From the NCBI GenBank assembly GCA_027625915.1, contig JANTQA010000012.1:310001-374000 (forward strand): a stretch of 64,000 bases of DNA. Direction: 5' to 3'. Positions 36,778-46,702 of the stretch are shown piece by piece (position 1 is the stretch's first letter; every line of letters starts with the position of its first letter). Origin of the DNA: Anaeramoeba flamelloides. Its lineage: Eukaryota; Metamonada; Anaeramoebidae. The notes below the pieces were generated by a model that worked only from the letters and a program-made list of their open reading frames with translations, had not been told where the DNA came from and did no database searches. The translations under genes were made by a program, and so were the position numbers.

Positions 36778-36880
36778 CTTTTTTTTTTTTGTATTTATTT
36801 ATTTTTTATATTAATTGATGAATTTTTTATTAATTTTTTTTTATTTTTTTTTATTTTTTATTGAATTGGAAAAAATTAGT

Positions 36881-38623
36881 ATTTTTTTTTTTTTTTTTTT
36901 ATTGAGGAGGAAGTGTAGATTACACTCTAAGTGCCCTTTTACTTAAATTCCCTTTCAGAAATTTAAGCGTAAAATCATAGATTTCACCATTATTAATTAA
37001 CGAAAATAATTTTAAGCTATCATAATTTAAAATTATTTCATTAAAATTTCATTCTTTTAACATATTTTGAAAAATTAATCTATCTTTTTTATAGGAAGGA
37101 CATACCCATAAAAAGTGATCAATATTTTCTATTATTTCCTTATGTTCATATTTTAAACATAAAGGACAAAATTTATTTGAATTTTTATTTATTACATAAT
37201 AATATCTATTTAAGCAGTTGGTAAATGTTCTGAATTTTAGAATTGTTGAACTTGATGGATAACTTAAATATCTTTGATTAATGAATAAATTTTTTTGGTT
37301 TTTAATTATTGTGAAATATTTTTGTACCTTCCAACTCTTGAAATTCAACAACTCATTATAATTATAATTATAAATTTCCTTTTTAAGAAGGTTTAAACTC
37401 TCCGACTTCCAGTTAATTTTATTGTTTATTCTTTGATTAAATTTTATTAATTTTTCCAGATAGGGTAGAGATAATTCTTTTAATTTATTTTTGAATTTGA
37501 ATTTCTTTTTATTGATTGATATTACCAAATTTTCGAATTTAAATTCTGTTTTATAAATAAGAACTGGTGTTTTTCTGTTTATTTTGCAGATTTCAGTAAT
37601 ACATGTATTAATCCAAGAGTTTAAATAGTTTAGGGTTGCTATTTTATAATTATATATTTCTAATCCATATGTTAAATGACTTAATATAAAAGATTTAAAT
37701 AATCTTATTTTTAAATTATTTGTTAATAAATTATTATTGAATAATTGTTTAGAACTATTATAAGTTTCTTTTGCCTTTTTTAGATTATAGACTAAATGTG
37801 AATTTTTTTCCAAATAAATTCCCAAATATTTAATTTTTGATAAATCTTTTGATAATTTCTGTTTTGTCTTCATTAGGTTTTAATCCAAATTGGACAATTA
37901 CTTGATATATAGCATTTAATTTTTCATTTATCTGATTCATATTCCCTTTTATGATTAAAATTAAATCATCTGCAAACATTTGACAATGATTTGTTAATGG
38001 TATTATTTTTAATAATAGAAAATGTGAAATAAGAGCAAATATAATCGGTGATAAGGGATCCCCTTGAAATATACCTAGCCCTTCTCCTTGATAATATTTT
38101 ACTAAAAATTTTTGAATAATTTTATTTAAAATAAACTTTTTTATTGTTTTCCTAATTATTTTAAAACTGATTGAGTCAAAGCATTTTGCTATATCAATCA
38201 TTATAATATAAGTTTTATCATTTTTATTTTCATTTTTTGTTTTTATCTGATTGTAAATATTTAAAAAGTTTAATACCGCAACACGAGTATCAAATTTTTT
38301 TCGAAAGCCAAACTGCGCTTTATGAATAAATTCCCAACATGGCTCAATAAGTTTATATAGCATTTTAAGAAATAATCTTGGTAGACTTTGATTAATTGAA
38401 ATAGGTCTATAGTTTAAAGTGACTCCTTCATTTCCTTTTTTATGAATAAACAAAATTGATCTTTTTTTGATATATTCAATAGTTTAATCATTAGGGTTCA
38501 ATAACCAATTATTAAATATATTTTGTATTGTAATTAGAAATTTTTTATAATTTTTGTTCTCAATTGGTTCAATATCTAGAAAATTTTCTCCATCGATTTT
38601 AAATTTTAAATTCTCGATTTTTT
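36881..38623 (-). mobile_element. LINE family A, copy 3 (young, 5'-truncated)
   Basis: The T run at the left (poly(A) on the minus strand) is followed by the family hairpin (AGTGTAGATTACACT). The target-site duplication GAAAAAATTAGT is at 36869-36880 and 38624-38635. The matching intron of gene 4 has the same site empty (57044-57055), so insertion came after the duplication. It is 5'-truncated within the region preceding the reverse transcriptase. It lacks the hairpin insert of copies 1 and 2. Confidence 0.93.
37049..38453 (-). pseudogene. LINE A reverse transcriptase and C-terminal knuckle, nearly intact
   Basis: Reverse transcriptase motifs in order on the minus strand: LNYRPISINQSLPRLFLK, QFGFRKKFDTRVAVLNF, YIIMIDIAKCFDSISF (first catalytic Asp), GLGIFQGDPLSPIIFAL, QMFADDLILI (catalytic Asp pair), then KYLGIYLEK. 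A C-terminal Cys/His region (FCPLCLKYEH, HFLWVCPSY) follows, a knuckle found in many APE-type LINEs. One frameshift near 37850, where two frames overlap, splits it into 207 and 274 aa. A stop just upstream of 38453 breaks the N-terminal side. The enzyme would reverse-transcribe LINE RNA at a nicked target. Clade is not assigned with confidence. Confidence 0.9.
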
Positions 38624-38635
38624 GAAAAAATTAGT

Positions 38636-39910
38636 GTTTTTGATGATAACATATATTATCATGATATTAACAAATAAAATCACGATAGTATTAAAAAATC
38701 GCAATAAGTCCAACTTTATCGTGAAAAATCATAAAATCGCGATATTCAATATTATCGTGAAAAAATGGAAAATTATTTTTTTGAAATCAAATTATATAAA
38801 AAAAAAATCTCTTGACTTTTACAAAAGCCTTGACACTTTTTACAACACTTTTCCCCTTTAAAAATATATACAAAATGTTTCTAAGGGTTGTGAATTGTCT
38901 TTGAGTGTTTGAAAGTTTTGAAAGACATAAAACTTTTATTAACAGAAGGAGTTTGTTTGTTGTGGATTAAAAATTTTTTTTCAATACATTTTTTTTTTTT
39001 ACAAAATATAAAATTTCCAAACGATTTTTATGATCAAAGTAATAATTACTTATTTCAACAATACACTTGAATATAAAATAGATATGTATTCTTAAAATGG
39101 AGTTGTTACCTTCACAATTTAAATAGCCAAAACAGAATAAAGAGTAATTTTCCTTCTTAATGGTGATCGATCAAACAAAAACCAAAAACCTCAAAGAAGC
39201 TCTAGTTGTGTTTTCTGGGCAATACAAAGTAGAAGAAGAAGAAGAAGAAGAAGAAGAAGAAGACAACAATTGTATAAAAAACCTTAATAATTGGTGATCA
39301 TTTGGCAAGGTTTTTGTGAAATCTTTTGAAAAGTTATACAACTCCTTTTAGCTTTCTTAGAATATTGAAAATTTTTTAACCCAAGAACACATTCTTTAAA
39401 GAGCAGGTGAAGGGTTGGTTGTTTTAGAAGCTAATTTTTTCAACGCAATTTACAACACCACAATTAACTGAGAAATTATTTATTTATCTTTAGTACATAT
39501 TGTTGTTGACCTTAAAGGATCCATAGGTTGGTCAACCAAACCAAATGAAAATACAATAAAAATCTTTGATCTGATACTTGATTGGATCAAGTATCTTTTT
39601 ATTGTTTTTTTCAAAGAATAACTTTTAATCACCGAATCTATTTTTTGATCAAATAAAATTTCTTTGTAAAAATATTTCTCAATTAGCCCAAAAACCCATC
39701 AACTATTATATCGTGATTACTTTTTAATCGCTATATTTTGGCATTTATCATGATTTTTTAATAATTATCGCGATTTTATGGAATATCGCGATTTGTTATA
39801 TTATCGTCAGAATATTGAATATCGCGATTTTCTGATATTATCGCGATTTGATGGAAATTATTGCGCTTTTTGTAACTTTATCGTGGATTAAGCTTGATAT
39901 CATCAATAAC
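38636..39910. mobile_element. E element with ATCGCGAT subterminal repeats, copy 1
   Basis: The termini GTTTTTGATGATAAC and (inverse) GTTATTGATGATATC bound 1.27 kb. Within ~150-200 bp of each end are clusters of ATCGCGAT, ATCGTGA and ATCACGAT, close to palindromic and mirrored between the ends, like transposase-binding subterminal repeats of non-autonomous DNA transposons. It lies immediately next to the LINE A copy 3 duplication. The second copy in gene 4 (57056-58898) is interrupted by MITE-5. The target-site duplication is unresolved. Confidence 0.65.
39160..39297 (+). other. Short open frame with Glu run inside E element
   Basis: ATG opens 45 codons, MVIDQTKTKNLKEALVVFSG then QYKVE and about ten Glu from a GAA microsatellite, ending DNNCIKNLNNW. 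Its composition looks more protein-like than its surroundings. The copy in gene 4 (about 57580-57715) has lost the ATG, so function is doubtful; it may be a captured host exon fragment. Confidence 0.2.
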
Positions 39911-40183
39911 CTCTATTAATTAGATTAAATTATTGATATTATTTGGATTTACTTTTGAATTGAAAAATTAGATATAATCATATCTTTTCATTAAACATTT
40001 CAATAAAAAGATTTCAAGAATTAAATAAATCATCAAAATTTCACATTCTGAAAACCAAAATTATATAATATAACTGATTTGTGGATTTAAATAGTTGAAT
40101 TTTGACTTTGACCTTTTTAAGAGAGTAGTATTTTTTTAAAATAAAATGAAAATCTTTTTGGGATATTAAAAAATTGAAAATTT

Positions 40184-40763
40184 TTTTTTTTTTTTTTATT
40201 GGTTGAAGGGAGAGATCAAAGATCCTCTTACAGCTCTGATTACTAATGGTAAATTAGTAATTTAGATGATAAAGAAAAAAAAAATATTTTGGAATCGAGC
40301 AGGTTCCAATTTTTTATTGGTTGAAAAAACAAAAAGAAAAATTAAAAAGAAAAAAAAAAAAAAAAAAAAAAAAAAATTAGAAAACAAAAAAAAAAAGGGT
40401 TTTTCAAAGAAAGTTGATAAAAATTTCAAAAAAAAAAAAAACAACTGTCCATTTTTATCAAGAACACCCAAAATCACAGCAATGATACTTTTATTTAATT
40501 TATTTTAGTTATGATTATTGATCATAAAAGTTCATTTAGGATGGTCGTTGTTTAGTAGCTGCTATTTTTTTCTTGTTGATCAAATTTGTTTGTTTTATCT
40601 CTTGGTAATTTTTGTTTTTTGTCTTTTCTTTTTATTTTCAAGTTACTCATACCAACTAGTTTCTGTCCTTCGAGTATTAGTAGGTAACCACTTGATTTTT
40701 CTCCTTAGTAACTCTTCTTCCCAATAAATTGGAAATTCAACAAGGGAAAAAATAGAAAAAAAT
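40184..40763 (-). mobile_element. Non-autonomous retroposon with LINE-B-like tail
   Basis: A 16 bp duplication, AAAAAATTGAAAATTT, lies at 40168-40183 and 40764-40779; the empty site in gene 4 is at 59157-59172. The T run at the left is a minus-strand poly(A) tail. The adjacent ~45 bp (GAAGGGAGAGATCAAAGATC then CTCTTACAGC) closely resembles the 3' tail of LINE B at 51780-51815. No tRNA-like promoter was found at the 5' end. It therefore looks like a SINE or retrocopy moved by LINE B. Strong A/T runs give spurious open frames on both strands. Confidence 0.8.
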
Positions 40764-40927
40764 AAAAAATTGAAAATTTGTGCTTCATTTATTAAATTAT
40801 GAATGATTTATTAAAAGTATTCAAAATATTTTTTTAAATTGAATAACAGAGGAAACTGAAATATTATAAATTTTATTAAAAATTGAAATTTTTTTTTTTT
40901 TTTATTGTAATTTAAGGGAGGAGTTTA

Positions 40928-42293
40928 AAATTCTTCTTATTTGCAGTTAGGTTTTTTTTAATTTTTGAAATAAAAAGAAAATTTATGAAAATTTTCAGTT
41001 TGGTTCTTAAATTCTAAAAAAAACCTAACGGAAAGTGCCCAGGTTTTTATTAATTTAAATAAATTGAGTAAAATCTAAGATTTTCATATATTCTTTTGAA
41101 TTCTGTAAAAACATCGTTAGCTTTTCTTGAGTTTTCTGTGTTATCTGGCTAATCAAAAGATTTTCGTTAGGTTTTTTTGAGTTTTCTATTTATTTGTGAA
41201 GTGTTCAATGTTATTTGTGAAGTGTTCTAGGTTTTTTTTACTTTAAAAATAAACAGAAAATTTTAATAAATTTTCAGTTTATTTCAAAAAGTAAAAAAAA
41301 CCTAACGAAAATCTATTGATTTTTTAAATAAATAAAAAACTCAAAAAAACCTAACGAAAATCAATAGATTTTCAAAATAAAATAGAAAACCCCAAAAAAA
41401 CCTAGAACACTTCACAAATAAATAGAAAACTCAAAAAAACCTAACGAAAATCTATTGATTTCCTAAATAAATAGAAAACTCAAAAAAACCTAGAACACTT
41501 TTTTTTTTTTCCATTAAAGAGTGGGTACTAAAAGTCCACCTGTTTGCCCGAATCCCTAATTTGAATTAGAGATATTGTTGAACCAAGTGAGAGCTGGTCA
41601 TTTCTCCCAAAAATCGGATCCGCTCCATAAATTGAGAGGGATTTTGTTACAATTCGGTTCAGTTTTATAATAGTCAAAAAGATTCAATTCGGTCAAACGA
41701 TTTCCTCAAAGAATTAGTGGTTCTAAGAAGCATAAGCCCGATTTTTAATTAAAATTACACCGTGGTGGCTATTTGAGAAAATTGTAAACAATAAGAAATA
41801 ATGGTTAAGGGAATAGAACCCCGGCCTTCAGATTGTACACTGGGTTGTGTTTCCACTGGCCCATACCGGTTCTCCAAACCTAGAACACTTGACTAATAAA
41901 ATAGAAAACCCCAAAAAAACCTAGAACACTTCACAAATAAAATAGAAAACTCAAAAAAAAACTAGAAAATCGGCCTTAGTTTTTTTTTTTACTTTTTGAA
42001 ATCAAAAGAAAATTTATTTAATTTTCAATTTATTACAAAAATTAAAAAAAAAAGCAGTTAACTTTTCCAGAATTGAAAAGAATTGAGTAAAATCTTTGAT
42101 TTTTCTCTATTCTTTTAAATACTGGAAAAGCGCCGTTAGGTTTTTTTGATTTTTTGAAATGTAAAGAAAATTTATTTAATTTTCTTTACATTCCAAAAAT
42201 TAAAAAAAAACTAGGCACTTTACGGCACCCTACGGAACTTTACATAACTTAACGGAACTTAACGGAACTTAACAATACTCGGCGGCATGTGAC
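40928..42293. repeat. Nested palindrome array with 10-bp tandem end
   Basis: Repeated units of about 40-60 bp such as CCTAGAACACTTCACAAATA, GAAAACTCAAAAAAACCTAA and CGAAAATCTATTGATTT appear in both orientations and form stems within stems around a core (TTTTTGAAATAAACAGAAAA and inverse). A second hairpin (arms CTTTTCCAGAATTGAAAAGA near 42064) follows. The array closes with eight 10-bp units (42214-42293, consensus GGMACTTRAC). A SINE (41501-41875) is inserted in one unit. Shorter relatives are at 9028-9395, 33012-33115, 59335-59870, 62218-62412 and 62787-62905. Confidence 0.75.
41501..41875 (-). mobile_element. tRNA-derived SINE, copy 2 (375 bp)
   Basis: Same family as 28078-28461, in the same orientation, with A-box and B-box at the right end and a poly(A) tail at the left. 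A perfect 15 bp duplication, AAACCTAGAACACTT, lies at 41486-41500 and 41876-41890. It is inserted in the palindrome array. Confidence 0.93.
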
Positions 42294-43929
42294 AAACTTC
42301 CCGAATTCATAAACTTGAATTTAGAATTTTTTTTAAAAATATTCAAACATAGTTTTGTTATCTTCTCAAGCTAATAAATATATTGAATCTTGTTTATTAA
42401 TAATATCAAAAATATTAATAATATTATTTTTTTTTATATTAGATATATTAATTTTTTTTAATTCAGATATTGAGATTTTACCATTATTTTCATAGGCTGG
42501 GGAATTCGTAAGGTTTTTCAAAATTCAAAAGAATTGCGTTAAATCTTTCATTTTACTCTATTCTTTTGAATTAAAAAAAAACACCATTAGCTTTTTTTTA
42601 ATTTGAAAAATATAAAGAAAATTCCAAAAATTTTCTATTTTAATTTGAGAAATACAACTAGGTCACGGCAATATTTATCATCAATTATTTTTTTTTTGAT
42701 ACTTGAGTTTTTTTAGATGAGTAGAGTGTTTTCAAAACTATTGGTTATTATCTATTCAAAAAAATATACTGGAAGTTGAATTTTAGGAAAATTCATTTTC
42801 TCATCTATTTAAAAATTTTTACACTGGAATAGACTTTTTTTTTGCACTCGAGACTTTTAAAAATCGGGTTACTATCAACAACAATAAATTCAACAGCATC
42901 AAGATTTTTAAGAAATGGAAAGTTGATTATATTGTGAATAATACTCGATGAACAATGACAAAATGATAATTGTTATATCTGTTTTTTATGACAAATCCTG
43001 TATTTGCAATTGAACTATTTTTTCAAAAAATAATTGTTTAAAACTCTGATCTACAATAAAACTTCTTTTGTAATGTGTAGTTGACTTTAATAATGTTCTT
43101 TCATGTTGAAAATTCCTTCTCTGTAATAAAAAAATACCTTTCGAGACCGGTTCATGTAGAACTTTTTAAAAAGAAGATCTCAATTATTAAAATCGAAGGG
43201 ACCTAATCATGAATCAGGATAATTAGAACACATGAGTACTAAGATATAAGTGTTAATTTTAGAGATTTATACAATTTATTTATTGAAATTTTATGAGGTT
43301 TTAGTTTGAAAAAATATTTTTTTGTAAAAAAAAATCTATAACTAGTTATTTATAATTGAATTTGAATCCATTTTTAGACTACTCAGGTAATTTAATTGTT
43401 GACATGTATTTTTTTCTAGCTCATCTATAATTTGATTCAGTTGAAATCATTTTTTTAAATTTTTTTCTTTTTGCCTTTTTCTTTTCTTTTCTTATTCTTT
43501 TCTTATTATTCTAAAGGTTGAAAAACTTCGAGTCCAAAAAAAATTAACAATGATAACAAGACTGAAATAACATATTTTGCTCTAAGGAGATGGGGAAAAT
43601 GCATTTTTGAGGAATATATTTTTTAAAGCACGATCGCTAAGAATTGGATATTCAACTACACCAAATACAAAAAATAAAAAAAGGTAATTTTAAGATCCAT
43701 CTTTTTTTCTTACTATTTGGTCACAAAAATCATTTTTAAAACTTAACAAAATTAAAGAATACCATTTCCAAAAAAGAAGAAAAAAGAAAGATAAAAAAAG
43801 AAATAAACTTTTTTTTAATTATTGTTATCCATTACATATTATTTTCTTTTATAACTCTCTTGAAGGCGTTTTCTTACTTCTTAACCAAAAAGTACCCATT
43901 TAACTTTTAAAATAAATTTATCTCGCCTA

Positions 43930-44665
43930 AGGATTGGGTCACTATGGTGAAAATTAATGTTTTGTGGCTGAAATGAAAAAAAATTTTAATTTTTTTATAA
44001 GTTTCTAAGAACAATTAAAAACTAACCAAACGGTGAAGTTCGATCGATCTCCAAATCAAAAAAGATGAAATTTTTAGCAGAAAGCACCAAAAAAAAACAC
44101 TCAATTCCCAATTTGAACAATTTAGAATCTATAATTTTGAAAAGATTTATGTCAGTTTTGGGGTGTTTCTCTTTGGTGCTTTTTGAGATCTTAAAGATTT
44201 TTTTCATTCTTTTTTAACTATTCTCAAATGAGTTATTTTTTTCTCGAAAGAATGTTTCAAAATCCAAATTTTTTTTATTTTTTAGGGTTTCAAATATCAC
44301 TATAAATTAGATTAAATTGGAATTAATTGATTGTATACTTTTAGAAAACAATTAGTTTTAAATTGAAGAAATTATCCTTTTTTGAATTTCATAAAATTAG
44401 AAAAAGAATCTTTTTAAAATAATTTGATTTTTTGGAATTGAGAATACTTTTAAACTTTATATGGTTAATTGGTTTTTTTCCAATGAGATCCGAATCAAAA
44501 TTCATTTTTTGTAATTGAATTTTATGCTAATGAGATTCCCCTCTAATTTTTTTTTTTGCTTTTTGAATTTTTGTCAATCAAAAGAAGGGCAATTTCACCA
44601 TATCCTTTCTATTACCAAGTAGCCACTTGAGTATTGAACAAATCCACATTAAACAACTAGAGCCC
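43930..44665. repeat. Repeat X, copy in gene 3 intron
   Basis: Partner of 31485-32190. It runs directly into D element copy 3. It is absent from gene 4, where the whole block is missing. Confidence 0.55.
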
Positions 44666-44669
44666 CAAG

Positions 44670-45901
44670 CCACCCGAAAATTTTATTTATTATTATTTTT
44701 CACCAAGAGTAAATGAGTATTTGTTTACACAAGGTTAGAATTAAACTTAAAAGAAAAACTCATTTATCAACTTTAGTAAAATGAATTATCATTTTTAAAA
44801 GAAGTTTATTTTTACCAATTAAATATTCAGTCAAAGTATCTGATTCTTTTTAGTTTGTATTTTTGGATCAATTCCGAAAAAGCAAAATTGATAAAACATT
44901 TTTATTTTTTTTTAGGAAATCCCACTTTTTAGTAATTGTAGAGAGTTTGTACAAACAAAATAACCTTGAAACTTTATTCTTATTTTATAAATACAAGAAA
45001 AATAAATCAAATCTTTAATCCTTGAAGATCCAGAAACAATTGATCGTTTATTGTACTTACAAATATTTATTAAATTTATTGGGATTTTTAAGATTAGGTA
45101 AACGTATTTTTAAAAGATTAAAAGTATATATAAACAAATAACTTCTTTTTTAAAATCAGTTATTTAAAAATATTTTTTTTTTTTAGAATTGTAAATTTGA
45201 ATTGGTGTTTTGATTGTTTGAAAATATGAGAAAAAAGGTTCTGAAATAATACCTAAAAAATCTATTGATACTTGTAATCAATGATTTATTTACAACTCAA
45301 TAAAAATTAAAATTGGGTTATTAATCATTGATTAAAAATAATCAAATTTAAAAAGTATTTCTTTCGATTAAAAGTTGATTTTTCCAGGTTTTAAAAAAAG
45401 TATTTTGTGAGAATTTTTAATTCGATGGTTTAATTGTTTTCTGGGATTTTTTTTGTTAAAAAAATTGAAAAAAAATGAATTGGACTGTTCTTTGAATCAA
45501 ATAAATTATAGTTTTTTCAAGTTTAATATTATTCTTATTTTTTTTTTTTTTTTTTTGAGATTAACTGGATTTTTTATAATGAGTGTGTTCAAAACTTTTT
45601 GATTTTATTTTTAAACTGTATTTTTTTAGTACATTTCCTTCATATACAAAAAATTCCTTTCATTCTTTTACAAATAATTTTATTTTTTTTTAAATAATTT
45701 GAAAATATGTTGGATATTGAACTTTTCGAAAATGAGAAAATGGATCAGACTTTTAAAAAAATAATTCGTTACTGAAAATAGTATTAAAAGTAAGTTTGGT
45801 CTTGTAGTAATCAGATTTTTACTTCTTTTTTTTTTTTCAATTTCAAGATTTTGAATTTGCTATTAAATTTGCTTGAAGATTTTTTTTAGTTTACTAATCC
45901 C
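44670..45901. mobile_element. D element, copy 3
   Basis: The right end TTTACTAATCCC is followed by TTAA (45902-45905) and is the inverse of the D left terminus GGGACTAGTAA. The left end is decayed where it meets repeat X. The interior matches 11072-12315 throughout. Confidence 0.7.
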
Positions 45902-46000
45902 TTAAAATAATGATGTGTTGAGAGATTCTGTTAAAATTTTTCAAAAAAAGTTTTTTACAAAATTTTGAGTTGGATAAATCTATTTTTGATTAGAAAAGTA

Positions 46001-46702
46001 AACTCTGTTTCAGTCAAAGGGGCCCAAGGTTTTTGTCAAATATCAATTATTTTATATAATTGACCTTTGAAGAACAAATAAGAAATAAAGAGAATAATAC
46101 ACATCAAAGAAATGTTGATACATGTCTGAAAGAAAACTAATTAATCAATAGCTTTTCTTAAAAATTGAAAAACTCAAATTCTGAGGGCCCTATTGAGAAA
46201 AACAACGATGTTCGTTTTGAACTTCTACTGGTATTTGAATAATAAATATGAAACATTTTTCACTTCATTTTCCATACTTTTCTTTCAGAAATTAAACCCC
46301 CAAACAAAGTTTATTGGTATTTGTGGTCTCTATTTGAAAAATGAAATGAAAATGAAGTGAAAATTTTTCAAATTTATTAAACAAATATCAAGATCAAAGA
46401 TCGAATTGAATTGCAATAGAAATCAATAGATTTCTCAACAATCTTTACATGGTTTCAATGACTTTAGAATAACACGTTTTTACCAAGTGACTATTGATCT
46501 TGCAATAAAAAATTTTTTTTCAAATGAATGACGTTTTTAAAAAAAAAATCGAAAAAAAAAAACAAAAATGTGTAGAAATGTGCAAAAATGATTTCAATTT
46601 TGAAAATTTCCAAAATAAAATTTTTCTTCTAATATCTATACAAACCCTTTAAACACGTGTATTATACCATTACAACTGGGCCCCTTTGACTGAAAAATAG
46701 TT
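46001..46702. mobile_element. MITE-3, copy with nested insert
   Basis: Ends AACTCTGTTTCAGTCAAAGG and inverse, with TA at 45999-46000 and 46703-46704. It is about 170 bp longer than the 534 bp copy at 2262. The excess corresponds to 46228-46395, itself an inverted repeat (CATTTTTCACTTCATTTTCC and inverse), probably a smaller MITE. Confidence 0.85.
46228..46395. mobile_element. Small MITE nested in MITE-3
   Basis: Inverted arms TGGTATTTGAATAATAAATA and (inverse) GATATTTGTTTAATAAATT, with inner CACTTCATTTTC arms. The MITE-3 copy at 16724 lacks it. Confidence 0.65.

Larger units (their letters stand above)
40889..42510 (-). mobile_element. LINE-B-related 3' fragment carrying a palindrome array
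   Basis: A poly(A) tail (T run at 40889-40905) and LINE-B-like tail hairpin (GGGAGGAGTTTAAAATTCTT) start the element. About 42319-42510 resembles the LINE B C-terminal end (ATAATATCAAAAATATTAAT against ATAATATCAAGAATATTATT). Between tail and coding remnant lies the hairpin array (40928-42293). Gene 4 has a shorter version (59283-59870) without the coding remnant. Right-hand boundary and target duplication are uncertain. Confidence 0.5.

Noticed and set aside
40262-40508. Overlapping 71- and 80-codon frames on both strands
   Set aside because: They come from A/T homopolymers in the retroposon and have no protein-like composition.
41040-41480. CCTAAC strings resembling telomeric repeats
   Set aside because: They recur every 40-60 bp inside palindromic units rather than as tandem hexamers, and occur in both orientations.
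11072-45901. Idea that D elements inside introns mark lost exons of extra gene copies
   Set aside because: D has TTAA flanks and inverted termini, so its presence in introns and upstream regions is better explained by transposition.
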